Assembly: GCA_016618085.1 (NCBI GenBank)
Contig: JABLTG010000045.1
Span: 1-64,000, forward strand
Origin: Neovahlkampfia damariscottae
Lineage: Eukaryota > Heterolobosea > Selenaionea > Neovahlkampfiida > Neovahlkampfiidae
Direction of reading: 5' to 3'
Length of the DNA: 64,000 nt
In this document: positions 9,169 to 19,618 of the stretch, one piece after another
Layout: the number at the start of each line of letters is the position of its first letter
How positions within the stretch are numbered: position 1 is the first letter of the stretch
Program-made: the position numbers and the translations under genes
The notes under the pieces: generated by a model
Database searches by the model: none
Seen by the model: only the letters and a program-made list of their open reading frames with translations
Told to the model about the DNA's origin: nothing

Positions 9169-10870
9169 TTAAAATAAATTATCTACATCCTCATATTTTG
9201 TTAATATTTCAACGAGGAATTCTTCTTCTTCTCTCATTCTATAGAATAAGTATTCATCTCTCAAAGGATGATCTCCACAAGTATGATCAAAAGCATGGAG
9301 TTGTCTAAAACATTCACCAAGAATTGTAGCACCGTATCTTGTTAATCCTAAGTTTTCATATTGTTTTCTAATCCAACTAACTGCTTCATTCCCTAAAAAT
9401 ACAGATTTATAATTTTTTAAATGATAAGTCCTATTTCTGATATCCAAACCATCATCGCTTGAAAAGGCAATATCATAAAAATCTTTAACATTTTCTGAGT
9501 TTTTTACAAACTCATTGACAATTTTGAATTGAATGAAATTTTCTTTCATTGAGTTTAAATAATCTTGATCTGTCAATTTTGAACCAATCACAGGTTCAGT
9601 AAATCTGAAGAACAAATATTCATAGGTAAATTTCTTATCTCTATCAGCTACATGTTCAATTCCATTGATATCTGACAAGAAAATCATGAAATAAATAATG
9701 TCTTCTTTTGTCAAATGAGCATATGCTTCATCTCTTTTTATTACCCAAGCGTAAATAATATCAACTGTTTCAGAAGCAACAAAACAATTTTCATATGTCT
9801 TTAAATGATAAGATCTATTTTGAATAATCTTTTCTTGGTTCAGGTAACAGATAATATCAAATAAAAAACTTTCGAACTTTTGAACATTAGAATTGAAATG
9901 ATTTCTTACTTGTTTTCCATCAAATTTTAAAATAAACAATTTTTGATTCCAAACTGTTTCATATTTTATCGTTTTTGTATTAAATTTTAAATACAAAATA
10001 TTTTGAGATGTGGAAGTTGATGTAGATGAAATTTCTTGCGAACTTGGTTGTCTTGAAAGAGAATTCTTTTTGAAAAATCCAAGTAATGAATTACTCTTGA
10101 TTGATGAACTTGACATATTTTCTGAGTTTGATGGTGATTCTTTAATCATTGCAGTGTATTTATGATATTGAGCATCCATCAAATCAGTGTCAAATATTTT
10201 CGGATAATTTTCAATCAATAATTTTAATAATGCTTTTCCTTTGAGCAAATGTTTTAAAAAATCTTTTGGATTTTTTGATTTCTTTTGTTGTATAATCAAA
10301 GGAACAAAAATAATGGATAAACTTTCGCCAGTCATCAGAGTTTTTTTTGAGTGAAGTTGAATGTCGTGTAAAAGGAAAAACAGAATTCCAAAACAAAGAT
10401 AAGCATAACTTTGATGTGATTCTTTGAGTTTTTCACCAATTTTTTGTATACAATCCTTTTTGTTTTCTTCTAATTCTATTACTGTACAGTATTCATCAAC
10501 TTCATCAAGCTTTATCATGGAAATAGGTAGTTCATGATAATATCTTGTGAATAAACCAGCTACATCTTGAATAAGTTCTGTCTAATGACATAGTTAAAAG
10601 GAAGGTTTGTTTATTTACATCTTGAAGATAAAGTTGATCAAATTCGACGGTTCTCTTATAATCATTTATTTTTGCATGGTTTCCAGTTTCTCTGAAAATA
10701 TCTTTGGTCTCTAAAACTTCTAAATTGTTGTGAGAAATTTCAGAAGACAACTTACGATTTTGAAGCATCCATTTTGTGAGTTGGCAAAGAAATTGAAATG
10801 ATCTTTCTCCTGGCTCTTCTCCAAAAATTGATTTAAATTTGCTTTTTGAGGATTTTTTTTGGATTTGCAT
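9169..10870 (-). CDS. RhoGAP protein with two DEP domains, copy B
   Basis: Two exons joined by a 37-nt intron (10618-10582) give 554 residues. The N-terminal half is a diverged RhoGAP domain: KDIFRETGN contains the arginine finger, followed by ELIQDVAGLFTRYYHELP and LMTGESLSIIFVPLI. A Ser-rich linker (about residues 210-240) leads to two DEP domains, with NRSYHLKTYENCFVASE in the first and NRTYHLKNYKSVFLGNEAV in the second. The last 20 residues of the second (GATILGECFRQLHAFDH) are shared with copies A and C. It would switch off Rho/Rac GTPases at membranes, with DEP domains giving membrane or receptor targeting. Spacing to copies A and C is 50-160 bp, all in the same direction. A CCAAT box lies 27 bp upstream. 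Confidence 0.8.
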
Positions 10871-11026
10871 TCAACAGCTTTGACGGAATAGAGTTTGATT
10901 GGTCAAAATAGGGCAACCAATCATTCGCTCGCACCAAAAAGACTATTAGGTATGCCAAAAGTAGCATATGGCAAGTAATTTTTCCAAATAAAAAGAAATG
11001 AAAACCCTCATTTAGATCCAAAAAAT

Positions 11027-12910
11027 TTATTCATTTTCGTGCTCTTTCTTTCTTTCATCATTTCGATGATATTCCAACAGTCCTATTAAAAACGCTTCTT
11101 CTCCAGCTATTTTGAAAAAGTGATTTTTTGAATCATCAAAAATATGATCACCATTCGCTGAATCAAAAGTGCCTAGTTGTCTCAAACATTCACCTAAACA
11201 TATTGCACCAAACTTCGTCAATTTTGAGTCAAAAAATGTTTTTTTAATCCAAGTAACGAATTCAGCACCAACAAATACATTTTGATATACTTTCAAATGA
11301 TGAACTCTATTTTTCATTGTAATTCCATTTTCAGGATGAATCATCAAATCATAGGTATCTTTTATGTTATCAGGTTTTCCAACATAAGTCGCTATTTCTT
11401 TAAATTGTTCAAAATTTGATGACATTTCATCAAGAAAATCTTGATCTGTTAATCTTGATCCAACAACTGAATCAGAAAATCTATAATAATAAGCCTTTTC
11501 ATTGAATTTAATAGGTTTGTCAATTATACATTCAATAGCATTCAAATCAAATAAAAATTCAAAAATTAAAACGACAAGCTCTCTTGATATTTCAAATTCT
11601 GCTAAATATTCTTCTTCTTTATCAAAACAAAGAGCTAAAACAGCATCAATAGCTTCTGGACCTGGAAAACAGTTATCATATGGTTTTAGAAGATATTTTC
11701 TTTGTTTGACTATTCCTTTTTCATTAATAGCAACAATAATATCAAATAAAAATCTTGAAAACTATAAAAGTTATAAACATCATTATTTGTTTTACCGTTT
11801 TTGTATCAAATTTGAAAAGAAAACATTGAGATGGATTCCAAATAGTAGCAAATTTTACATTATCTGTTATTGATGAATTTGAATCATTTGAATGATCAGA
11901 GTTATTACTTTTTGAAGCAGAATTCTTTCTTCTTGGAGTTTCTTGTGTCCAATCAACTAATGTTTTTGATCTTCTTCTTGGTGTATCAAGTAATCCAAAT
12001 GAACTTTTTCTATCAAGTCTTGAATTTTGAGTGATACCTAAATCAAAAGAACGATCAAGTTTACTAAAATTTCGAATTGAATATTTTTTTTTATCTCCTT
12101 GTTGTAATCTTGAATCAAGTGATACTTTTCTTGAAATTTCTTGATTAAATTTGGCTGATTTTTTTTTTGCAACTTTTTTTGTTGATTTATCAAGTTGGTA
12201 TTTCATTAAATAAGATAAAATGGTTTCAGTGTCAATCAGTGATTCATAATTTTCAATGAATAATTTCATAACTTCTTTACATTTAAATAAAGTTTGTAAA
12301 AATATTTTTGAGTCCAAATTATCAGGTTTAAATACAGCAGGTGCGAATGTTGTACCAAAATTATCTAAAATTTGTTTATCTTCATCAGAATCAACAAATA
12401 TGAAATTTAAAAGATGTAATAATAATCCAAATGTAATATAATATGAATCTGTAATATCTTTTTCTATCAATACTTTCAAAGTTTTAACTTTTCCATTTTT
12501 TAATCCTATAGAATTTAGTTCAAAATTTATAACTAACCAAAAGCTTCTAAATATTCATTTACATTATTTTTTGGTATTAATGGATTTGGTAAATCATTAT
12601 AATAAGATAGAAATAATGATGAAATGATATTTATATCATCAATCTTTTATAACAAAAAATGTTAAATTATAACTTTTTGTTTTACTGCCAAATAATCAAT
12701 TTTTTCTTTTTTATCAATTTTTTTGATATATTCTTGCATTTTTGATTTTCCAAGTCCTTTTGCTCTGAAAAGTTTGGAAGGTTCACCTTTCAAGAAAAAA
12801 GTAAAAAAATACAATTTCAAACTGTAAGCTTTCAAAGAATGTACAAGTTTACACACAACTGAGATAGATTCTTCGTTCGGATCTACCTCAAAAATTTTTT
12901 GTTTTTTCAT
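11027..12910 (-). CDS. RhoGAP protein with two DEP domains, copy C
   Basis: Five exons give 573 residues in exact frame. The start is the ATG at 12910; an earlier open frame uses only a TTG and overlaps the CCAAT box (12951-12956). Order: RhoGAP (SKLFRAKG with the arginine finger, INIISSLFLSYYNDLPNPLIP, NFGTTFAPAVF), a basic Ser-rich linker (about residues 290-370), then a first DEP domain (KQRKYLLKPYDNCFPG) and a second (NRVHHLKVYQNVFVGAEFV). One intron of 36 nt, starting GTTTGA inside codons 25-40, has no stop and is a multiple of three, so retention would add 12 residues. It is the most diverged of the three paralogues. Confidence 0.8.
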
Positions 12911-12985
12911 AGTTTGGTTGGTTAGATGTTTTTTTGTGAGGGTTGACTTGACCAATGAAAAAAAAAAATAAATTTTAATTTTTTT

Positions 12986-13378
12986 TTACATACATTTTAG
13001 TTTTGAATCAGTGAACCACCCTGATGACCTAAATAATAAAAATATTGTAAATATTATTATATAACCAACAAGTTCAAAATTTGACATTGCATAAGTAAAA
13101 CCCAAAGGAGTTAAACTAATATAAAACCCACCTATAGCTAAAACTGGTATAGTTAACATATAAATGGAAGATAATAATGATAATGTTACAACAAGTGGTG
13201 GAATCAAAAATGTTTTCAATTTACAACCAAAAACTCGAAAAGAAAGAAAACTGAAAATGAAGTGAGGAATACAAACAAATAAACTGGTTAATCCAACAAT
13301 CCACAAATAAATTTCTTTATGTTAGTTTTTATATTCCTTACCATACAAAGTTTCAATTTGTCCTGTTTCAATACCCAT
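12986..13378 (-). CDS. Small multi-pass membrane protein
   Basis: Two exons with a 27-nt intron, among the shortest clear ones in the window, give 121 residues in frame. After MGIETGQIETLY there are three or four hydrophobic helices (for example LTSLFVCIPHFIFSFLSF, VVTLSLLSSIYMLTIPVLAI, VGYIIIFTIFLLF) and a short polar tail. No family recognised. The size and helix count recall ER or Golgi small membrane proteins, but the sequence does not decide. TCCAATA at 13406-13412 is 28 bp before the start. Confidence 0.65.
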
Positions 13379-13433
13379 CTTTGTTGAAGTTTTTTTTTTA
13401 ATTTGTCCAATAAGAATGAAAATTTGAAAATGT

Positions 13434-14585
13434 TTATTCAATTGAGTGAATGACTAATTTAATGGTAAATTCTTTAATACAATCCACTAATTTTTCTTGT
13501 ACAATTTTTCTTTCAACTCCATGGAATGAATTATTCTCGGAGAATTTAAATTCTTCCATCAAATCTTCACAAGATTGTAAAAATTCAAGGTTATAAAAAT
13601 TAAATTTCAGAATAGAAACATATTTCATTTCAGAGATGTGTAAATCCAATCTCATGGATGTATCTTCAAAAAGACAACTGATATAACTTCAAAATATCAG
13701 AAAGAAATTGAGCACTTACAATTTTCCTGGTTGTAATTTAAATTGTGGTGATATTAATTGTTCAAATTTTTTGATGGATTTTTGATTGATTCTCCACAAT
13801 ACTTCAAATGGATATTTCTGGACTTCAGTTGAATTTTGTTTTAATATGATTCTATTTTCGTCCATAGACTCGAGACAATGAATCTCTTCAATTTCTTTTT
13901 TAACTTTAAACAATTCATTTTCCAATTGAATATTCTTTTGAAATAAAATAATCAAATGATTTGTAGAATTTTTAGTCAAATGAGAGGTAATGTTTTTTCT
14001 TTTGATTTTTTCTTTACAACCAAAAGGGCATAATACTTCACTTGAAGGACAGTAATTTGATAGATGATTTTGTAAATTCTTTCTAAACATTTTTTCTCGA
14101 CAAAACTCACAAGAAATAGGATAATTCAAACAATCTTTTGAATAATGACTTTGGAGTTGTCCATATTTGATTTTAAAAGTACAATGTGGGCAATCAATAA
14201 AACGATGTTGACAGTAGGTTTCATGGTCTTGCATTTTATGCCTTTTGGTCACATGATTACAATCAACATTTGAGCATTCTATTTTATTGAATGAACATAC
14301 TTCGTTCAAATGATAATCTAACTCCTTAAATTTACCTTTCCATTGACAACCTTTGAAAGAACACAAAACAGTCAAATTTTGAATTTCTTGATTTAACCAA
14401 GAATCTTCTTGACAATCATTGATTGAACATAATTTTGTTTTACAAACAGTACAAAATAAAGTTTTTTCAATGCAGGATTTACAAAATTTGTGTTTGCATG
14501 GTGTTGTGACACATTGATTAAAATATTCTCTGCAAATTGGACAATTTAAAAATTTTGGTAGTGACACAGTGAACCGAACGCTCAT
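13434..14585 (-). CDS. RING/TRAF-type zinc-finger protein with TRAF-like C-terminal domain
   Basis: Two exons (42-nt intron) make 369 residues. An N-terminal RING (CPICREYFNQC...CKHKFCKSC...CTVC, residues 15-50) is followed by about three TRAF-type CCHC fingers (CSFKGCQWKG, CPHCTFKIKYGQLQSH, CEFCREKMFRKNLQNH, CPFGCKEKIKRKN), a short coiled coil (LFQKNIQLENELFKVKKEIEEI) and a C-terminal domain resembling MATH/TRAF-C (MRLDLHISEMKYVSI). It is probably an E3 ubiquitin ligase or adaptor; amoebae have many such genes. The ATG used is 14585; an upstream TTG frame is ignored. This is one of the few genes where I find no CCAAT box within 100 bp of the start. Confidence 0.8.
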
Positions 14586-14837
14586 CAAAATTTTGTTTGA
14601 ACTAATTTTAATCTCCTAATATTTCTAAATTTGAAGAAGTGAATTAAGCCTCATTTTCCAGTCAATACTTTATCACTTTAACAAAAATATTTTCTGTTCT
14701 TCTCACATCAAAAAAATTCAAGGTTCAGAAATGCCCTATCAGAAGAGACTTTGCTCTTCTAAAAATTTATTGGAAGTTTTATTTTTAGATGGTAAACCAA
14801 TAAGAATCGAAAAACACAGCCATTGGACAAATTGCCA

Positions 14838-15785
14838 ATGTTTTCTTTCACAGACGGAGTTTGGATTAAAGAAAAGAATTCCGATTCGCCAATCAAATTA
14901 AGTTCAATTTCAGTTGCATCTTTCAATGTTTTGCATGATCTTGAACGAAAACATATTACGTTACCAATCCAAAGATACCAAAATCAAATTGAAATTTTTC
15001 AAAAAGAAGATTTTGACATTATTGGTCTTTGTGAGGTCACTCAAACGTACTTGGACTTAATCAAATCTGATAAATGGATTCAAAACACGTATTTAATTTC
15101 TCATTTATCTGCTGAAGAATTTCATGAACATGGTTGCATCTTATTATCAAAAATCCCATTCAATTCATTAAACAATGCAAAAGTTGAAACTTTAGAAAGA
15201 TCAGTTGCAATTGGGGAATTGAAAGTAAATGATGAAGAATCGATTTATATATGCATGGCCCACTTAATCGCTTTTCAAAGAAATTATTCTGAAAGGAAAT
15301 TTCAGTTAGAAAAACTATATGAATTATTAGATATCAAAGGAGCAACAACCATCATCATTGGTGATTTAAATTTTCATCACAAAATGGAAGATAAATTCAT
15401 CCAAAAAGAATATCTTGATGTTTGGAAAGAAATTCATGATGAAGATGATGAAGGATTCACTTATGATCCAATGAAAAATTCAATGATTTATGAAAAATTA
15501 CCAATTGCGTTTGAATATCGTCAAATGAGATTGGACAGAATTCTATTAAAAGGAGATAAATTGACACCAAAATCAATTGAGATCTTTGCAAATGAATCAG
15601 TTTTTCAACAAAAAGAGAAAGAAAAATCAATAGATTTTTTATACTACATTAGATGGCCATTACGTTCTGTGACAAGTACAATTGTGGATTGGACATTCTA
15701 CTCAAATCTATGGAGATCTCCAGAAGAGTATTTATTTCCAAGTGATCACTTCGGGTTGAAAGCTAAATTTGAAATCAATAAATAA
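14838..15785 (+). CDS. Endonuclease/exonuclease/phosphatase (EEP, TDP2-like) family protein
   Basis: A single exon of 315 residues. EEP signatures occur in order: SVASFNVLHD (N-terminal Asn), IIGLCEVT (catalytic metal-binding Glu), ICMAHLIAF, TTIIIGDLNFHH (metal-binding Asp/Asn), LDRILLKG and PSDHFGLKAKF (catalytic Asp/His). Members include tyrosyl-DNA phosphodiesterase 2, deadenylases, inositol phosphatases and nucleases. The compact length and motif spacing look most like TDP2, but the exact substrate is open. The start is the ATG at 14838; CCAAT-type boxes lie at 14796-14801 and 14821-14825. Confidence 0.8.
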   Translation: MFSFTDGVWIKEKNSDSPIKLSSISVASFNVLHDLERKHITLPIQRYQNQIEIFQKEDFDIIGLCEVTQTYLDLIKSDKWIQNTYLISHLSAEEFHEHGCILLSKIPFNSLNNAKVETLERSVAIGELKVNDEESIYICMAHLIAFQRNYSERKFQLEKLYELLDIKGATTIIIGDLNFHHKMEDKFIQKEYLDVWKEIHDEDDEGFTYDPMKNSMIYEKLPIAFEYRQMRLDRILLKGDKLTPKSIEIFANESVFQQKEKEKSIDFLYYIRWPLRSVTSTIVDWTFYSNLWRSPEEYLFPSDHFGLKAKFEINK

Positions 15786-15876
15786 TGATGATTTTATTTT
15801 CAATTCAATTTTTATATTTGAACTTCAAAAATCTACAAATTTGTAGTTCTTCATTCCGAACCAATCAGATCGGATC

Positions 15877-16626
15877 ATGGAAGAAAAGCAGTTGGTAGAA
15901 ATTATCATCGCACCAATTTGTTATGGAATAATTGCTTTATATCATGTCTTAATTTTAATAATTGGTATAATAAGGCCAAAAACTGTACAAATAACTAGAA
16001 ACATTAGTACTAGAGTAAATTGGGTTTTAGAAATGATGTTTTCAAAAAATAGAGAACAATTAACAATTCAAACTGTAAGAAATCATATATACGCAGCTTC
16101 TCTCTTGGCATCTTTCAGCTCTGCTTTGGCTTTTTATTTTACAACTACAGGTAATAGTTGTTTAAACTTATTTATTTGAAAAGTGTATGAATCAGAAGGA
16201 AATTCACCCATTGAATACAAAATACAAATGAATTTCTTAATTATTGTTTTGTTCATTTCTTTTACTTTATTTGCAAATTCAGTGAGATTAATGTTTCATG
16301 TAGAATTTTTAATTTTAGCTAGAGATATGACTCATGTAAAAACAAGAATTGAGAAGAACTTTGATCAAGCGAATAATGATAGATTTATTCCCGAAACTTT
16401 TATTGATCTGAATTTACCAAATATTGGAGTGTTAGACAGAGAAAAATTGATGAATGTTGAAAAAGCAAAAAGAAACACAGTTTTAGCTTCTATTTTCTAT
16501 ACATTGGGAGTCAGAGGATTGTTCATATGCGCTCCGATGGCATTTTGGAATATTTTTGGAATTTGGGCTTTGTTAGGAATGTCAATAGCTTTGTTAATAT
16601 TTTGCATTTTTTATGACTTTTTGTGA
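15877..16626 (+). CDS. DUF599 family membrane protein
   Basis: Two exons (33-nt intron at about 16151) give 238 residues. A first helix (IAPICYGIIALYHVLILIIGI) is followed by the conserved segment NISTRVNWVLEMM and QTVRNHIYAASLLASFSSAL, then helices around FLIIVLFISFTLFANSVRL, TVLASIFYTLGVRGLFICAP and IWALLGMSIALLIF. The R..W and Q..RN patterns and four-helix layout are those of DUF599, known from plants, fungi-like protists and bacteria, without an established function. The end is 50 bp from the convergent EF-1 alpha gene. The CCAAT box at 15860-15867 is only about 10 bp before the ATG. Confidence 0.7.
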
Positions 16627-16676
16627 ATTTGAAAAATAAAATTCAAGAAAGAAAAAATTTTTAATGACGCTAATTG

Positions 16677-17975
16677 TCAAATTGAGTTTTTATCGAAAAC
16701 TTTCTTGATGATACCAACTGCCACAGTTTTTTTCATATCTCTGACAGCAAATCTTCCTAATGGACCACAGAATTGATATTCTTCAACACACATTGGTTTT
16801 GTTGGTACAATTTCAATCATTGCCGCTTCACCTTTTTTGATGAATTCTGGATTTTCTTCAAGTAATTTGTTAGTTCTTTTATCAAGTCTTGAAATCAATT
16901 TATCAAATCTACATGCGATATGAGATGTATGACAGTCCAATACTGGTGTATATCCTGAAAAGATTTTACCAGGATGATCTAAGATAACAACTTGAGCTAC
17001 AAATTTTACAATTTGTTTTGGAGCATCTTTTCCATCATGCCCACAAATCATTCCTCTTTTCAATTCTTTAACAGAAATATTTCTAACTGAAAATCCGATG
17101 TTATCCCCAGGGATTGCTTTTTTGACTTGGCTATGATGTGATTCAATTGTTTTAACTTCAACTGATTTTAAATTTGATGGTGCAAAAATAACTTTATCAC
17201 CTCCTTTTAAAGTACCAGATTCAACTCTTCCAACAGGAACTGTTCCAATTCCTCCAATTTTATAACAGTCTTGCAATGGAATTCTTAATGGAGCATCACT
17301 TGGTCTTTTTGGAGCTTTGAGTTTATCTAATGTTCCAATGAGAGTATCTCCTTTGTACCATGATAATTTATCTGATTTTTCAGATAAATTTTCTCCTGAC
17401 CATCCTGAAATTGGAACAAATGGAACTTTATCTGGATTATAACCAACTTGTTTGATGAATGATTTTGATTCTTTAATGATTTCATTATATCTTTCTTGTG
17501 AATAATCAATTGCATCAATTTTGTTAATTGCAACAATCAATTGATTAACTCCAAGTGTTTTTGCAAGTAATGCATGTTCTTTTGTTGATCCTTCTTTTGA
17601 AATTCCTGCTTCAAATTCTCCTTTTGCTCCAGAAATCATGAGAATAGCACAATCTGCTTGTGAAGCACCAGTAATCATATTTTTAACGAAATCACGATGC
17701 CCAGGTGCATCAATAACTGTAAAGATGAATTTTTCTGTTTCAAATTTCCATAAACTGATATCAATTGTGACACCCCTTTCTCTTTCTGCTTTTAATTTGT
17801 CAAGGATAAAAGCAAATTTGAATGATGATTTTCCAGCATCTGTTGACACTTTTTCATATTGTTCAAGTTGTCTTTTGCTAATTCCACCACATTTGTAAAT
17901 GAGATGTCCTGTGGTTGTTGATTTTCCTGCATCAACGTGTCCAATAACTACAAGTGAAATATGATCTTTTGACAT
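16677..17975 (-). CDS. Translation elongation factor 1-alpha
   Basis: Intronless, 432 residues. Delivers aminoacyl-tRNA to the ribosome as a GTPase. Visible motifs: GHVDAGKST (G1), [15 protein letters not shown] (G2), DAPGHRDF (G3), NKIDA (G4) and the GxxxCGH region of domain 2. ATG at 17975 is chosen because the protein then begins [20 protein letters not shown] like known EF-1 alpha; the frame stays open further upstream through the promoter. The C-terminus ends soon after the conserved [18 protein letters not shown], slightly shorter than the usual 445-460. It is one of only two genes in the window with both CCAAT and TATA boxes, in keeping with high expression. Confidence 0.95.
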   Translation of the reverse strand: MSKDHISLVVIGHVDAGKSTTTGHLIYKCGGISKRQLEQYEKVSTDAGKSSFKFAFILDKLKAERERGVTIDISLWKFETEKFIFTVIDAPGHRDFVKNMITGASQADCAILMISGAKGEFEAGISKEGSTKEHALLAKTLGVNQLIVAINKIDAIDYSQERYNEIIKESKSFIKQVGYNPDKVPFVPISGWSGENLSEKSDKLSWYKGDTLIGTLDKLKAPKRPSDAPLRIPLQDCYKIGGIGTVPVGRVESGTLKGGDKVIFAPSNLKSVEVKTIESHHSQVKKAIPGDNIGFSVRNISVKELKRGMICGHDGKDAPKQIVKFVAQVVILDHPGKIFSGYTPVLDCHTSHIACRFDKLISRLDKRTNKLLEENPEFIKKGEAAMIEIVPTKPMCVEEYQFCGPLGRFAVRDMKKTVAVGIIKKVFDKNSI

Positions 17976-18031
17976 TTCTGATTCTTTAATGTTTTCTTTT
18001 TTTTCAGTGATCAGAGAAAGAAAAATAGAGC

Positions 18032-18095
18032 TATTTATAGTTTTCTCTGTTAGTAAACCCCAGAAATGAAGTTCATTCAACCTATTTTATTGGTT
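18032..18095 (-). promoter_or_regulatory. EF-1 alpha promoter: TATA box and CCAAT box
   Basis: On the minus strand AACCAAT (18095-18089) is followed about 50 bp later by TATAAATA (18039-18032), then 57 bp to the EF-1 alpha ATG. The arrangement is that of a classical strong RNA polymerase II promoter. Other genes here have the CCAAT box much closer to the ATG and no clear TATA. Confidence 0.6.
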
Positions 18096-18291
18096 GAATA
18101 AATTTTTCAAATTCAAAAATGAACTCCTATTCTTGTTCAAGATACTTTCATTGTTCATTGACTCAATTAGAACAAAATTGAAACTAAAAAAACTTCTTTT
18201 TCAATCAAGTTTCAAAAATCACTTTGCTTCAATTCACTTTTTGTCAACAAAATTCTTGTATTTTCATTGGTTCGGATAAACTAACAAAAAA

Positions 18292-18879
18292 ATGAGTGAA
18301 AATAAACAAAAAGAAGAAGTTATTCCAATTTCACAAAGACCTTTAGATATATTCATAATTGTATTGTTCATTTTATTTTTTATTATCGCATATCTTGTTG
18401 ATATTGTGGCAGCAGTACAAATTCAAAATAAAAAATAACATTTTTAGGTTTCACCATTTGGATCTCCATCCAATCCTGGAGTTACACCAGATCTTTTAAA
18501 ATCATATTGGTGGGCACCTTTACGTGATGAATATGCGAGATGGTGTGTTTTAGATCCAGCTTTCTGTGCTAATTCACCATGGATGCGTATTATGGCTGCT
18601 TTTTCACCTTTTCTCTATGGACCTTTTTATATTATTGCCATCTATGCTTTCTTAAAAGGTAAAAATTGGATTAGACCATTTGCTTTATGTTATGCTTGGG
18701 GGTTATTTTACTCATTGACAATTATTATGGGTGAAGAAATGTTGGGAGAATCTGCTGCTCATGATTTTATTGCTGTTGCTGCTGTAAACTCACCATATTG
18801 GATTTTAATGCCTGGAATATTGGCTTATCGTTTTTGGAATACACATACTCCTTTCACAAGAAAAGTTAAAACTGATTAA
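18292..18879 (+). CDS. EXPERA-domain membrane protein (TMEM97/EBP-like)
   Basis: Two exons (33-nt intron) give 184 residues with four predicted helices. The start RPLDIFIIVLFILFFIIAYLVD, the loop with WWAPLRDEYARWC, NSPWMRIMAAFSPFLYGPFYIIAIYA and the last helix with YWILMPGILAYRFW match the EXPERA fold shared by sterol isomerase (EBP), TM6SF and the sigma-2 receptor TMEM97. The RPLD and DE-type residues in the first loops favour TMEM97 over EBP. It probably works in the ER in sterol or lipid handling. CATTGGT at 18265-18271 lies 21 bp before the ATG. Confidence 0.75.
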
Positions 18880-18927
18880 ATATTGAATTCCAAATAATCT
18901 CATGTCAAAAAAAAAACAAATTGTTAT

Positions 18928-19472
<545 letters not shown>

Positions 19473-19618
19473 GTGTTCAGATACACAATTGAAAAGTACA
19501 GGTATTTATAACACTATTTGACCAATCATTGTTCATATGAAAAAGACTTTCACTTCAATATATTGTTTCATGAGAATGTTTAGATTATGACTTTATGAAC
19601 TTTTCTGAGAAAAAGAAT

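Noticed and set aside
10560-10620. Frame break between two parts of RhoGAP-DEP copy B
   Set aside because: A 37-nt intron (10618-10582) explains it completely and gives an exact number of codons.
14731-14904. 57-codon frame starting MPYQKRLCSSKNLL upstream of the EEP gene
   Set aside because: It overlaps the CCAAT boxes and the start of the EEP gene in another frame, has no motif, and is best explained as chance.
17976-18080. 35-codon N-terminal extension of EF-1 alpha
   Set aside because: The frame is open through the TATA box but known EF-1 alpha proteins begin as at 17975; the extension is promoter and leader sequence.
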